Below, piece after piece: positions 16,896 through 25,850 of a stretch of DNA of 64,000 nucleotides (positions are counted from its first letter, which is position 1; every line of letters starts with the position of its first letter). This stretch comes from Halomonas sp. HL-48 (GTDB taxonomy: Bacteria > Pseudomonadota > Gammaproteobacteria > Pseudomonadales > Halomonadaceae), in assembly GCF_001314875.1 (NCBI RefSeq), contig NZ_LJZS01000001.1:186001-250000 (forward strand). Reading direction: 5' to 3'. Below the pieces are notes generated by a model. It was not told where the DNA came from. It saw only the letters and a program-made list of their open reading frames with translations, and did not search any database. The translations under genes were made by a program, and so were the position numbers.

Positions 16896-16989
16896 ATTAG
16901 TCTAATGGTTTTTGCTTGTCTAACGCTCTACGAAATCCAATAAAATCAAATAAAAACAGACATTTAATCTTTATCTCCAGAGTAAAGAT
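16896..16989. promoter_or_regulatory. Two inverted repeats upstream of lactate permease
   Basis: The 383-base gap 16760-17142 contains ATTAGTCTAAT (16896-16906), a perfect palindrome, and ATCTTTA-N9-TAAAGAT (16967-16989) with perfect seven-base arms and a partly symmetrical spacer. Neither has a terminator T tract. They may be operators for unknown regulators. Apart from these and the TGGTCTTACCA site at 17013 nothing else was identified in the gap. Confidence 0.3.
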
Positions 16990-17012
16990 GCGCCATTTTA
17001 TGCGCCTGTTTC

Positions 17013-17023
17013 TGGTCTTACCA
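17013..17023. promoter_or_regulatory. TGGTCTTACCA, FadR-type GntR operator upstream of lactate permease
   Basis: TGGTCTTACCA matches the TGGT-N3-ACCA pattern bound by LldR, PdhR and GlcC-type regulators. It differs by one base from TGGTCTGACCA in the glcC-glcD region at 31242. It lies 120 bases upstream of the permease start. The binding protein is not known; the GntR protein at 30403 is the nearest candidate of the right subfamily. Confidence 0.5.
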
Positions 17024-17142
17024 ATTTTCCAATAGTGGTCATCTTATCGGCGGCACCGTATCTTTCACCGTGACGCCAAAGTCGCCATGCGGCTTGTCAT
17101 CTTTGTGGAGCATACGATCAATAACAAGGGGTAGTTCCTCCC

Positions 17143-18834
17143 ATGAATGAATCAATCCTTGCACTTCTGGCTTTTATGCCGCTGCTATTGGCGGGGGTAC
17201 TGCTAGTTGGCTTTAAAATTCCGGCCAAAATTGCAATGCCTATCGTTTTTCTGACGGCGGCCATCATTGGTCTTGCCGTTTGGGAGATGTCCTTCTCGCG
17301 GATCGTGGCATCAACGATTCAGGGACTCATCCAAACAGCAGGTCTCTTGTGGATCATATTTGGTGCGATCTTGCTGCTTAATACGCTTAAGCACTCGGGT
17401 GGCATCACCGCTATTCGCAATGGCTTTTCGGGCATCAGTCCGGACCGTCGCGTCCAGGCACTCATTGTGGCGTGGCTGTTTGGCTGCTTTATCGAAGGGG
17501 CGTCCGGGTTCGGCACACCGGCTGCTGTTGCCGCACCATTAATGGTGGCGCTGGGTTTCCCAGCCTTGGCGGCAGTAGTAGTGGGCATGATGATCCAGTC
17601 CACGCCGGTATCGTTTGGTGCCGTGGGCACGCCCATCGTGGTGGGTGTGGGCAGCGGCTTAGACCGCGAAGGTATCACCTCTGCTCTGGAAGCTAACGGC
17701 TCTACCTGGGATGCGTTCTTCCAGTTAGTGTCCAGTGAAGTGGCCATCACCCACGGTATTGTGGGTATTTTGATGCCGCTGATTCTGGTCGTTGTGATGG
17801 TACGCTTCTTCGGTGCTAACCGCTCCTGGACAGAGGGGTTGTCGATTACTCCCTTCGCCATCTTTACCGGCATCTGCTTTGTCGTACCGTACATGATGGT
17901 GGGCGTTTTCCTCGGCCCGGAATTCCCGTCGATGATTGGCGCAATGGTTGGCCTGGCGATTGTGGTTCCTGCCGCGCGGAGAGGCTTCCTGCTGCCCAAG
18001 GATACTTGGGACTTCCCCGAGTCGACTTCCTGGCCTGACGAATGGATCGGCAACCTGCAGATCAAGCTTGAGGACGTCGTCGGGCAAGCGCCGATGTCGA
18101 CCCTGAAGGGCTGGATTCCCTATGTGCTGCTAGCGGTTTTCCTGGTCGCTTCACGTACCATTGAGCCGCTGAAAGCTGCGTTAAACTCTATAAGCTTTGG
18201 CTGGTCGAATATTCTCGGCGAAGAAGGTATCAGTGGCAGCATCGAGCCGCTCTACCTGCCCGGCGGTATCATCATTGCCGTGGTCGCCGTCACCTACTTC
18301 CTGCATCGGATGAGCGCACGCAATATGAGCGCCGCGGTATCGGAGTCGACCAAGACCATCTTTGGCGCAGGCTTCGTGTTGATCTTCACCGTGCCAATGG
18401 TACGCATACTGATCAACTCGGGCGTTAACGGCGCAGACCTCGCCTCAATGCCGGTAATGATGGCCCAAGCGGTTGCCAGCGGCGTGGGCGATATCTATCC
18501 CTTCTTCGCGCCGGCCGTAGGCGCTATGGGGGCCTTTATTGCGGGCTCTAACACCGTCTCGAACCTGATGCTTGCGGAGTTCCAGTTCAGCGTTGCCGAA
18601 AACCTCGGTCTGTCCACCGCCATGATGGTGGCCCTACAGGCAGTTGGCGCGGCAGCCGGTAACATGATTGCGATCCACAACGTCGTCGCCGCTTCCGCGA
18701 CGGTTGGCCTGCTGGGTCGCGAAGGGGCAACGATCCGTAAAACGATCCTGCCGACCATTTACTACTTGTTGGCAACGGGTCTGATTGGCCTGATTGCGTT
18801 TTACGTGATAGGCGTGACCGACGGGCTGATGTAG
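17143..18834 (+). CDS. lldP: L-lactate permease (LctP/LldP family)
   Basis: The 563-residue length and about fourteen hydrophobic segments fit the lactate permease family, proton-linked importers of L-lactate, D-lactate and glycolate. Landmarks are [47 protein letters not shown] and the C-terminal [22 protein letters not shown], ending in [23 protein letters not shown]. Transcribed alone, with a strong terminator after it. A GlcC/LldR-type operator lies upstream. Because the family can also move glycolate, it may supply the glcDEF oxidase as well as lactate dehydrogenases. No L-lactate dehydrogenase operon is adjacent. Confidence 0.92.
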   Translation: MNESILALLAFMPLLLAGVLLVGFKIPAKIAMPIVFLTAAIIGLAVWEMSFSRIVASTIQGLIQTAGLLWIIFGAILLLNTLKHSGGITAIRNGFSGISPDRRVQALIVAWLFGCFIEGASGFGTPAAVAAPLMVALGFPALAAVVVGMMIQSTPVSFGAVGTPIVVGVGSGLDREGITSALEANGSTWDAFFQLVSSEVAITHGIVGILMPLILVVVMVRFFGANRSWTEGLSITPFAIFTGICFVVPYMMVGVFLGPEFPSMIGAMVGLAIVVPAARRGFLLPKDTWDFPESTSWPDEWIGNLQIKLEDVVGQAPMSTLKGWIPYVLLAVFLVASRTIEPLKAALNSISFGWSNILGEEGISGSIEPLYLPGGIIIAVVAVTYFLHRMSARNMSAAVSESTKTIFGAGFVLIFTVPMVRILINSGVNGADLASMPVMMAQAVASGVGDIYPFFAPAVGAMGAFIAGSNTVSNLMLAEFQFSVAENLGLSTAMMVALQAVGAAAGNMIAIHNVVAASATVGLLGREGATIRKTILPTIYYLLATGLIGLIAFYVIGVTDGLM

Positions 18835-18853
18835 CGCTGACGGTTCACTTGCC

Positions 18854-18886
18854 AAAAAAACCCCAGGTCATGGCCTGGGGTTTTTT
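18854..18886. terminator. Bidirectional terminator between lactate permease and carbonic anhydrase
   Basis: AAAAAACCCCAGG, a six-base loop, and CCTGGGGTTTTTT form a perfect 13-base stem with T tracts on both strands. It serves the convergent lldP and gamma carbonic anhydrase transcripts. Confidence 0.9.
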
Positions 18887-18898
18887 AATGGTTCCATA

Positions 18899-18937
18899 TT
18901 TTAGCTCAATGTTTTAGCTCGACGTTTTAGCGCTACC
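18899..18937. repeat. Three tandem 13-base repeats (TTTTAGCTCAATG-like)
   Basis: TTTTAGCTCAATG, TTTTAGCTCGACG and TTTTAGCGCTACC follow each other without spacing, just after the bidirectional terminator and before the carbonic anhydrase stop. The first two differ at two positions; the third keeps only the first seven bases. Probably slippage or duplication debris. Confidence 0.5.
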
Positions 18938-18955
18938 TTATGGCGGTTTCATGCC

Positions 18956-19480
18956 TTAGCCGATGCGTTTTAGCCCTTGGCTGTGCAGCTTGCCGCGCTC
19001 TACGTAGCTTTGAGCATTCTTCTTTAACCCCGCCACCACGTCCTCGGAAAGCTCTCTCACGACTCGCGCAGGCGAACCAACGATTAACGAATTGGCCGGA
19101 AACACCGCCCCTTCCTTGATAAAAGCGCCCGCCCCTACCAAGCTATTTTCGCCGATAACCGCTCCGTTCAGTACTACCGCTTGGATACCGATCAGACAGC
19201 CATCGCCAACGGTGCAGCCATGCAGCATGGCTTGGTGCCCAACCGTGACGCCTTTACCGACCTTAAGCGGAAAACCGGGGTCGGCATGAAGCACCGCGCC
19301 ATCCTGGATATTGCTCTCTTCCCCAATTTCCAAATGATCGGTATCCCCGCGCAGAACGGCCTGATACCACACGCTTGAGCGTGCTTTTAAGGTTACCTGC
19401 CCGATAACATCCGCCGTTTCTGCCACATACACATCGTCATGGATGTCGGGCTGATACTCGCCGTATTGGTATATCGCCAC
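18956..19480 (-). CDS. Gamma-type carbonic anhydrase-like protein (YrdA/PaaY family)
   Basis: A 174-residue left-handed beta-helix protein built from hexapeptide repeats (VIGQVTLKARSSVWYQAVLRGD, IGEESNIQDGAVLHAD, KVGKGVTVGHQAMLHGCTVGD). The three zinc histidines of the family are visible in VLHAD, VGHQAMLHGC. The start is a GTG with AAGGAG at good spacing. Members hydrate CO2 or act on thioesters (PaaY); the real substrate here is not known. It lies 33 bases downstream of the large dehydrogenase gene in the same direction and could be its cotranscribed partner. Confidence 0.87.
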   Translation of the reverse strand: MAIYQYGEYQPDIHDDVYVAETADVIGQVTLKARSSVWYQAVLRGDTDHLEIGEESNIQDGAVLHADPGFPLKVGKGVTVGHQAMLHGCTVGDGCLIGIQAVVLNGAVIGENSLVGAGAFIKEGAVFPANSLIVGSPARVVRELSEDVVAGLKKNAQSYVERGKLHSQGLKRIG

Positions 19481-19513
19481 GTGAATCTCCTTATTATGGG
19501 TTCGTCTCTCAGC

Positions 19514-22500
19514 TCAAGCTAGCGCTTGTTCCAGCAATCGAGCAACGTGCATCGCTTCCCGACCGCTGCCATCATGAATCTGGTGGCGACAGCTGGTGCC
19601 GTCGGCAATCAGTACCGCATTGCTATCCGCCTGACGAATCGCAGGCAGGAGCGAGAGTTCCGCCATCTTCAGCGACGCCTCATAGTGCTCGGCTTCGTAG
19701 CCGAAGCTGCCGGCCATTCCACAGCATGAAGACTCAATGGTTTCGACCTTCAGTTCCGGTATCCAGCCCAGCACTTGCTCGACGGGGCGGAGCGCATCAA
19801 AGGCTTTTTGATGACAGTGCCCATGCAGCATCGCCCGTTCATAGTTCAACGGCTTCAGTTCCAGCGGAAGTTGATCTTCGGCGCGCGCTTTAACCAGAAA
19901 CTCCTCGAACAAATAGGCGGAGTCCGACAGCGCCTTCGCCTCGTTGCCAAAGCCATACTGCAGAAATTCGTCGCGCATGCTGAGCAGACAAGAAGGCTCA
20001 AGCCCGACAATCGCCACGCCCCGCTCTACAAACGGCATCAGGTGCTCAAGCGTGCGTTTGGCTTCCGCCTTGGCTTTATCAAACTGGCCCGACGAGAGGT
20101 AGGTTCGCCCGCAGCAGAGCGGCCGCTGACCCTTGGTCACATTGAGATGCACACGGTAGCCCGCCGCTTCCAGCACCCGCTTGGCCGCTTTGGCGTTATC
20201 GCCTTCCATATAGTTATTGAAGGTATCCACAAACAGCAGCACTTCACGCTCTGAGGTAACGGTGTGGTTAGACGCCTCGGCACTGGCGAGGAAATTACCG
20301 TTAAACACCGGCAGCGAGCGCTGGGGAGCGAGTTTTAGCGCCTGCTTGATCTGTTTAGCCAGGAAGGGCACGCGCTCAACGCCGTTGACCACCGATGAAA
20401 ACTTGCTAGCCCATGGCGCGTAGCGCGGCATTTCCCCAACCATCCGGTCACGTAGCGATAAGCCTTTGACGCGGGCGCGAGCGGTGCGGGCTTCAATCTT
20501 GAACTTCGCCATATCCACGCCCGTGGGACATTCCCGCTTGCAGCCCTTACACGACACGCACAGATCCAGCGCTTCTTTGACATCGTCGCTGGCGAGCCCC
20601 GCCTCGCTCAACTGACCCGAGAGCACCAGGCGCAGCGTATTAGCCCTGCCACGTGTCAGGTGCTGCTCATCTTTCGTCACGCGGAAACTGGGGCACATGG
20701 TGCCCGCATCAAACTTGCGGCAGTGGCCGTTGTTGTTGCACATCTCCACTGCCATGGCCAAGCCGTGGGTGGCATCGCCGCCTGAGCCAGGCGGTGTTTG
20801 CTCACCGGTGAGCGGGTCGCGCTTCACGTTCCAGGCAGACCAATCAAATACCGGGGTTAGTGGAATTGTGGTGTAGCTTTTAGGAAAACGAAAATAGCGC
20901 TCGTCATCCATTTTGGGGGTATCGACGATTTTGCCTGGGTTGAACAGGTTTTCAGGGTCAAACAGCTGCTTGATTTCACGAAAGGCGTCGTTGACCGTTT
21001 CGCCAAACTGCCATGCCACCCACTCGCCACGGCAGATGCCGTCGCCATGTTCGCCGGAGTAGGCGCCTTTGTATTCACGCACTAACGCGGAGGCCAACTC
21101 GGCGATTTCACGCATTTTCGTTGCGCCATCCCGGCGCATATCAAGAATCGGCCGCACGTGCAGCGTGCCAACACCTGCGTGGGCGTACCAGGTGCCCTCC
21201 GTGCCGTAGCGGTTGAACACCTCGGTGAGCTTGTCGGTGTACTCGGCCAGGTGCTCTAGCGGCACTGCGCAGTCTTCAATAAAGGAGACCGGCTTACCGT
21301 CGCCCTTCATGCTCATCATGATATTGAGCCCGGCTTTGCGCACGTTCCACAGCGCTTTCTGCTCAGCGGCTTCGGGCATATCCACGACGCTGCCCGGTAG
21401 GCCCAGATCACCCATCAATTCATTAAGCCCGCGTAGCGCCTCAAGCTGCGTTGCATGATCCTGACCGGCAAACTCCACGAGAAGAATGGCTTCCGGCTTG
21501 CCGATTAGCGCTTTTTCAATGACCGGGCGGAATGCGGGATTCTCCAGCGACAGCTCAATCATGGTGCGGTCAACCAGCTCCACCGCCGTGGGGCCGAGCT
21601 TGACGATATGCTGGGTGAAATCCATCGCCTGATAGAAGGTCGGGAAGTTCACCACACCCAGCACCTTCTGCTCGGGCAGCGGTGACAGCCGGAGTTTGAT
21701 GCGCTGGCTTACCCCTAGCGTCCCTTCCGAACCCACCAACAGGTGGGCTAAATTAGCGCGGTTGTCAGGGTCGTAAGGCATCGGGTTCTGGCAGTCGAAC
21801 AAATCCAGGTTGTAGCCACCTACCCGACGCAGCACTTTAGGAAAATGATCACGAATTTCCGGGCCCACACGCTCGGCAATCGCCCTCACCTTTTGAGCGA
21901 GGCGCTGCTCTTGAGAGCCTTCCGCGAGGCTATCGACAAAACCAAAACTCGCCGCGCTGCCGTCAGCCAATAGCGCCTCCACGCCCAGCACGTTGTGCAC
22001 CATGTTGCCGTAGAAGATCGAACGCGAGCCGCAGGAGTTATTGCCCGCCATACCGCCGATGGTGCACTGCGCGCTGGTGGAAACATCCACCGGATACCAG
22101 AGCCCGTGGGGTTTTAGCCAAGCGTTGAGATGATCCAGCACCATGCCGGGCTCGACCACCACGGTGCGCGCCTCGGCGTCGAACTCAACGATGTCATTGA
22201 GCCAGCGAGTGGTGTCGATCACCAGCGCCTCACCGACGGTTTGGCCACACTGGCTGGTGCCTGCGCCGCGAGCCAATATCGGCACCTTGGCATCGCGGGC
22301 AATATCCAGGGCAATTTTCAGGTCCTGCTGGTGGCGGGGAATCACCACGCCCACCGGCGTCACCTGATAAATAGAAGCATCGGTGGAATAGCGCCCCCGG
22401 GTGGCTTGATCAAACAGCACCTCACCCGACATTTCTCGGGATAACCGCTCGGCGAATTCGCCGAGCGGCTTAATCTTGGCATCACGGGACGGGTGTTGGT

Positions 22501-22516
22501 TCGTCAGAGACGTCAT
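19514..22516 (-). CDS. ydiJ: FAD-linked oxidase/4Fe-4S 2-hydroxyacid dehydrogenase (YdiJ-like)
   Basis: A 1000-residue fusion of a GlcD-like flavoprotein and a GlcF-like iron-sulfur protein. The FAD-binding part (about 45-520) has ARGAGTSQCGQTVGEALVIDTTRW and LVGSEGTLGVSQRIKLRLSPLP. A ferredoxin-type CVSCKGCKRECPTGVD near residue 650 and two CCG-type segments (LCCGRTYLS; SSCCGMAGSFGYE) follow. This is the architecture of YdiJ/D-2-hydroxyglutarate dehydrogenase and of some D-lactate dehydrogenases, which oxidise D-2-hydroxyacids and pass electrons to the membrane. It is 16 bases downstream of an aminotransferase gene. The substrate (D-lactate, D-2-hydroxyglutarate or another) is undecided. Confidence 0.85.
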   Translation of the reverse strand: MTSLTNQHPSRDAKIKPLGEFAERLSREMSGEVLFDQATRGRYSTDASIYQVTPVGVVIPRHQQDLKIALDIARDAKVPILARGAGTSQCGQTVGEALVIDTTRWLNDIVEFDAEARTVVVEPGMVLDHLNAWLKPHGLWYPVDVSTSAQCTIGGMAGNNSCGSRSIFYGNMVHNVLGVEALLADGSAASFGFVDSLAEGSQEQRLAQKVRAIAERVGPEIRDHFPKVLRRVGGYNLDLFDCQNPMPYDPDNRANLAHLLVGSEGTLGVSQRIKLRLSPLPEQKVLGVVNFPTFYQAMDFTQHIVKLGPTAVELVDRTMIELSLENPAFRPVIEKALIGKPEAILLVEFAGQDHATQLEALRGLNELMGDLGLPGSVVDMPEAAEQKALWNVRKAGLNIMMSMKGDGKPVSFIEDCAVPLEHLAEYTDKLTEVFNRYGTEGTWYAHAGVGTLHVRPILDMRRDGATKMREIAELASALVREYKGAYSGEHGDGICRGEWVAWQFGETVNDAFREIKQLFDPENLFNPGKIVDTPKMDDERYFRFPKSYTTIPLTPVFDWSAWNVKRDPLTGEQTPPGSGGDATHGLAMAVEMCNNNGHCRKFDAGTMCPSFRVTKDEQHLTRGRANTLRLVLSGQLSEAGLASDDVKEALDLCVSCKGCKRECPTGVDMAKFKIEARTARARVKGLSLRDRMVGEMPRYAPWASKFSSVVNGVERVPFLAKQIKQALKLAPQRSLPVFNGNFLASAEASNHTVTSEREVLLFVDTFNNYMEGDNAKAAKRVLEAAGYRVHLNVTKGQRPLCCGRTYLSSGQFDKAKAEAKRTLEHLMPFVERGVAIVGLEPSCLLSMRDEFLQYGFGNEAKALSDSAYLFEEFLVKARAEDQLPLELKPLNYERAMLHGHCHQKAFDALRPVEQVLGWIPELKVETIESSCCGMAGSFGYEAEHYEASLKMAELSLLPAIRQADSNAVLIADGTSCRHQIHDGSGREAMHVARLLEQALA

Positions 22517-22533
22517 ATGGCTCTCCCCGTCGT

Positions 22534-23745
22534 TTAGCGCTTGCCTGCGTTAAGCGGGTTGGCGGCAAAATAGTCCAGCGCTGCCGTCACGCCGCTGCCT
22601 TTGAGGTTAACGCCCGCGAGCTTCATGCCCGCCTCACAGCCGCCCAGGGTGGCAATCAGCGTAAGGTCATTACAGTCGCCCAAATGGCCGATCCGGAACA
22701 TTTTGCCCTTGGCCTTACCCAGGCCCATGCCCAGCGATAGATCAAAGCGCTCGTAGATAATCTTGCGCACAGCGTCTGCATCGACACTTTCCGGCATTAC
22801 CACGCCGGTCAGTACTGGCGAGTAAACGGAGGGATCCAGGCACTGAATCTCAAGCCCCCAGGCTTCTACCGCCGCGCGCACGCCAGCGGCCCAGCGCTGA
22901 TGGCGAGCCAGCACTTGCTCCATGCCTTCATCCAACAGCATATCCAAGGCTTCGTTAAGGCCATAAAGCAGGTTAGTGCTCGGTGTGTAGGGCCAGTAGC
23001 CGTTTTTGTTGGCTTCTAAAATTTCGTCCCAGGCCCAGAAGCTTTTCGGCAATTTCGCCTGCTTGCTGACTTCAATCGCTTTGGGCGAGAGCGCGTTAAA
23101 GCTAATGCCCGGGGGCAGCATTAGGCCTTTCTGCGAGCCGGAGACGGTGACATCAACGCCCCACTCATCATGGCGGTAGTCGGCACTGGCTAAACCGGAA
23201 ATGGTATCGACAATCAGCAGCGCGGGGTGGCCGGCGGCGTCGATGGCTTTACGCACGGCGGCGATATCGCTGGTCACGCCGGTTGAGGTTTCGTTGTGGA
23301 CCACGCAGACGGCTTTCAGCTCGTGGCCGGTATCCTCTTTAAGCCGCGCTTCGATCATGTCGGCCTGTACACCATTGCGCCAGCCTTCATAGCCGGGCAA
23401 ACCTAAAAACTCGGGCTGCACGTCCAAACGTAGCGCCATTTTGTGCCATAGCGTGGCGAAATGGCCGGTCTCAAACATCAGCACTTTGTCACCGGGCGAC
23501 ATGGTATTGGCCAGTGCCGCTTCCCAGGCACCGGTACCGGACGCAGGGTAGATAATCACCGGGTTCTCGGTTTTGAAGATTTTTTGAATCTTGCTCAGCA
23601 ACTCAAGCCCCAGGGCACCGAACTCTGGGCCGCGGTGGTCGATCGTGGGCAGGCTCATCGCCCGTAAAATACGGTCTGGCACCGGGGACGGGCCAGGAAT
23701 TTGCAGAAAATGACGGCCGGAGGGGTGAAAGTCGAGATTTAACAT
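22534..23745 (-). CDS. Serine/alanine-glyoxylate aminotransferase family protein
   Basis: A 403-residue class V PLP aminotransferase. The start HFLQIPGPSPVPDRILRAMSLPTIDHRGPEF, the PLP-aspartate region LLIVDTISGLASADYRHDEWGVDV and the Schiff-base lysine in VSGSQKGLMLPPG match serine-glyoxylate and alanine-glyoxylate aminotransferases. The expected reaction turns glyoxylate into glycine with serine or alanine as donor. It leads a probable aminotransferase-YdiJ transcript. A TGAATTCA palindrome that recurs in the TRAP-locus promoters lies 49-62 bases upstream of its start, suggesting coregulation. It is a possible sink for glyoxylate from glycolate and purine breakdown. Confidence 0.9.
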   Translation of the reverse strand: MLNLDFHPSGRHFLQIPGPSPVPDRILRAMSLPTIDHRGPEFGALGLELLSKIQKIFKTENPVIIYPASGTGAWEAALANTMSPGDKVLMFETGHFATLWHKMALRLDVQPEFLGLPGYEGWRNGVQADMIEARLKEDTGHELKAVCVVHNETSTGVTSDIAAVRKAIDAAGHPALLIVDTISGLASADYRHDEWGVDVTVSGSQKGLMLPPGISFNALSPKAIEVSKQAKLPKSFWAWDEILEANKNGYWPYTPSTNLLYGLNEALDMLLDEGMEQVLARHQRWAAGVRAAVEAWGLEIQCLDPSVYSPVLTGVVMPESVDADAVRKIIYERFDLSLGMGLGKAKGKMFRIGHLGDCNDLTLIATLGGCEAGMKLAGVNLKGSGVTAALDYFAANPLNAGKR

Positions 23746-23793
23746 ACGGTCGCTTCCTATTGTTGTTGCGGAGCAGATGCCTCCGCAAACTGG

Positions 23794-23807
23794 ATAATGA
23801 ATTCAAT
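23794..23807. promoter_or_regulatory. ATTGAATTCATTAT palindrome upstream of the aminotransferase gene
   Basis: Read on the minus strand the site is ATTGAATTCATTAT. It matches ATTGAATTCATAAT at 29564 at 13 of 14 positions, and shares TTGAATTCA with 28885. All three are in intergenic DNA of the same locus, so they may be operators of the FCD GntR regulator at 29711. That link is inferred. Confidence 0.45.
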
Positions 23808-23823
23808 CATGTTTTTTAAAAAA

Positions 23824-25011
23824 TCACTTGATACAGCCTTCGGACCGCAGCTTTTCCAGTTGATCGGGCGAGACGCCCAGGGTATCGAGCACTTCATCGG
23901 TATGCTGACCGAGCAGCGGGGCCGGGCTGCGAATCTGCGAGGGCGTCAGCGAGAACTTGCTTGGAAAGCCGATGGTCTTCATCTTGCCGATCAACGGGTG
24001 ATCCATTTCCTGCACCATGCCCCGCGCCAGGTAATGCTCGTCCTGCATGGCCTGGGCGAAATTGTTGATCGGACCGGCCGGCACACCCGCCTTGTCGCAA
24101 AGCGCAAGCCAATGATTCATGTCCCGATCAACCATGATCGTTTCCAACACCGCCTCGAGTTCCTCGACGTGCTGGCCACGGTCGGAGTTGGTCAGGAACC
24201 GAGAGTCCGCCATCAGGTCCTCACGCGCGAGCACGTCCTGGCAGAAACGCTCCCAGGTACGCTGGTTCGCACAGCCCAGCATGATATAGCCATCTTTGGA
24301 TTTGACTGCCTGATAGGGCGCCGACACGCGATGTCGCCAGCCAGTGGGTTCGGGTAGCGTGCCTTCACCGAAGTAGGCCGCCGCCTCCCAGGCGAACCAG
24401 GGCAGGCCACACTCGGTAATGGCGATATCAATATGCTGGCCTTCACCGCTGTTGGCCTTGTGGATATAGGCCGCGAGAATCGAGTACACCGCCGTGATGC
24501 CGGCACCGATATCGTAGACGGCAATACCGGTCTTGAGCGGTCGCCGCCCCTTCTCACCGGTCATCGACATCAACCCGGTCATGCCTTGGGCGACCAGGTC
24601 GAAGCCACCGCGATGGCTATAGGGGCCGGTCTGGCCATAGCCAGAGATCGAGCAGTAGATGATCCCCGGATTGATCGCCTTGATGGTGTCGTAGTCGATC
24701 TTCAGCGACTTGGTAACGCCCGTGCGGTAGTTCTCGACGATGACATCAGCGTCTTTGGCCAGGCGATAGAATATCTCTCTGGCCCGCTCATCCTTCAGGT
24801 TGAGCGATATGCTCTTTTTGTTGCGGTTAATCTGCGAAAAGCAGGTCGACTCATCGTTGATATAAGGGCCCATCTGGCGGCTATCATCGCCGCCCTGGAC
24901 CTTCTCAACCTTGGTAACATCCGCGCCCATGTCGGCCAGCACCATCGTGCAGTAAGGCCCAGCCATGATCTGCGAGATGTCCAGCACTTTCACATTCTGT
25001 AGTGGCAGCAT
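23824..25011 (-). CDS. CaiB/BaiF family CoA-transferase (class III)
   Basis: A 395-residue protein with the class III CoA-transferase fold. It begins LPLQNVKVLDISQIMAGPYCTMVLADMGADVTKVEKV, carries FYRLAKDADVIVENYRTG, SGYGQTGPYSHRGGFDLVAQGMTGLM, and the likely catalytic aspartate in IAVYDIGAGITAVYSIL. These enzymes move CoA from a donor such as succinyl-CoA or acetyl-CoA to an organic acid. Cotranscribed with the enoyl-CoA hydratase gene 24 bases upstream and the TRAP genes beyond it, so it probably activates the acid imported by DctPQM. The acid itself cannot be named. Confidence 0.88.
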   Translation of the reverse strand: MLPLQNVKVLDISQIMAGPYCTMVLADMGADVTKVEKVQGGDDSRQMGPYINDESTCFSQINRNKKSISLNLKDERAREIFYRLAKDADVIVENYRTGVTKSLKIDYDTIKAINPGIIYCSISGYGQTGPYSHRGGFDLVAQGMTGLMSMTGEKGRRPLKTGIAVYDIGAGITAVYSILAAYIHKANSGEGQHIDIAITECGLPWFAWEAAAYFGEGTLPEPTGWRHRVSAPYQAVKSKDGYIMLGCANQRTWERFCQDVLAREDLMADSRFLTNSDRGQHVEELEAVLETIMVDRDMNHWLALCDKAGVPAGPINNFAQAMQDEHYLARGMVQEMDHPLIGKMKTIGFPSKFSLTPSQIRSPAPLLGQHTDEVLDTLGVSPDQLEKLRSEGCIK

Positions 25012-25035
25012 TGGCTGAATTCCTCTCTGGATGAC

Positions 25036-25821
25036 TTAACGCCCCGTCCATTCGAAAGACGTCTTGTTGACGAACTTGTCGACGGCTGCCTTAAAGTCAT
25101 CGCTCATGTAGCAGGTGGTCACCCAATCGTTACCCGCCTCGAGTGACGCCCGGCGCTGGGCCTGGACGCGCCCTACCAGCGCCTTGCTGGCCTGGAGCGT
25201 CAGCGGTGCACGCCGTGAGAATTCATTGGCGATCTCCGTCACGGCGGCGGCAATGGTGTCGGGCGCAAAGACCTGATTGATCAACCCCACTTGGTAGGCT
25301 TCGTCGGCAGACAACAGCTTCGCCTGCATCAGCACTTCCTTGGTGCGCGCGACCCCCACCATATCGATCAACCGCGACACGTTGGTGATCGACAGCGTGT
25401 TACCCAGGGTCTTGGCGATCGGCACACCAAATTTCAGCGACGGCGTGCAGTAGCGGAAATCGCAGGCCATGGCGAGCGCCGCGCCACCGCCAACGCAGAA
25501 CCCCTCGATCATCGCGATGGTCGGTTTGTTGAGGGTTTCAAGGCCACTTACCACCCGCTCGATGCGGCGCTCGTAATCAAGAGCATCCTCAGGCTTAGTA
25601 AAGTTGGCGAACTGGGTGATGTCGGTCCCCGCCACGAAGGCTTCGCCACCGACACCGTGCAGCACCACGGCATGTACGCTGTCGTCATCGGCCAGCTGCA
25701 CGCAGCTGGCCTCCAGAGCGTTGTACATGTCCCACGTCATGGCATTACGGCTCGCGGGCCGGTTGAAACCGAGCCAGGCGAGGTTGCCCTCCCGCCGAAA
25801 AATCAGCGTCTCGTCGGACAT
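25036..25821 (-). CDS. Enoyl-CoA hydratase/isomerase family protein
   Basis: A 261-residue crotonase-fold protein. It has the oxyanion-hole segments HAVVLHGVGGEAFVAGTDITQF and IAMIEGFCVGGGAALAMACDFRYCTPSLKFGVPIAKTLGN. The position of the first catalytic glutamate of classical hydratases is not obviously conserved (the segment reads LGNTLSITNVSRLI), so the reaction may be isomerisation, hydrolysis or another crotonase chemistry. AGGAGG precedes the ATG. It lies between the TRAP transporter and the CoA-transferase genes and probably acts on the CoA ester made by the latter. Confidence 0.85.
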   Translation of the reverse strand: MSDETLIFRREGNLAWLGFNRPASRNAMTWDMYNALEASCVQLADDDSVHAVVLHGVGGEAFVAGTDITQFANFTKPEDALDYERRIERVVSGLETLNKPTIAMIEGFCVGGGAALAMACDFRYCTPSLKFGVPIAKTLGNTLSITNVSRLIDMVGVARTKEVLMQAKLLSADEAYQVGLINQVFAPDTIAAAVTEIANEFSRRAPLTLQASKALVGRVQAQRRASLEAGNDWVTTCYMSDDFKAAVDKFVNKTSFEWTGR

Positions 25822-25850
25822 AAGCGTGTCCTCCTAAGCATCAATCGGGC

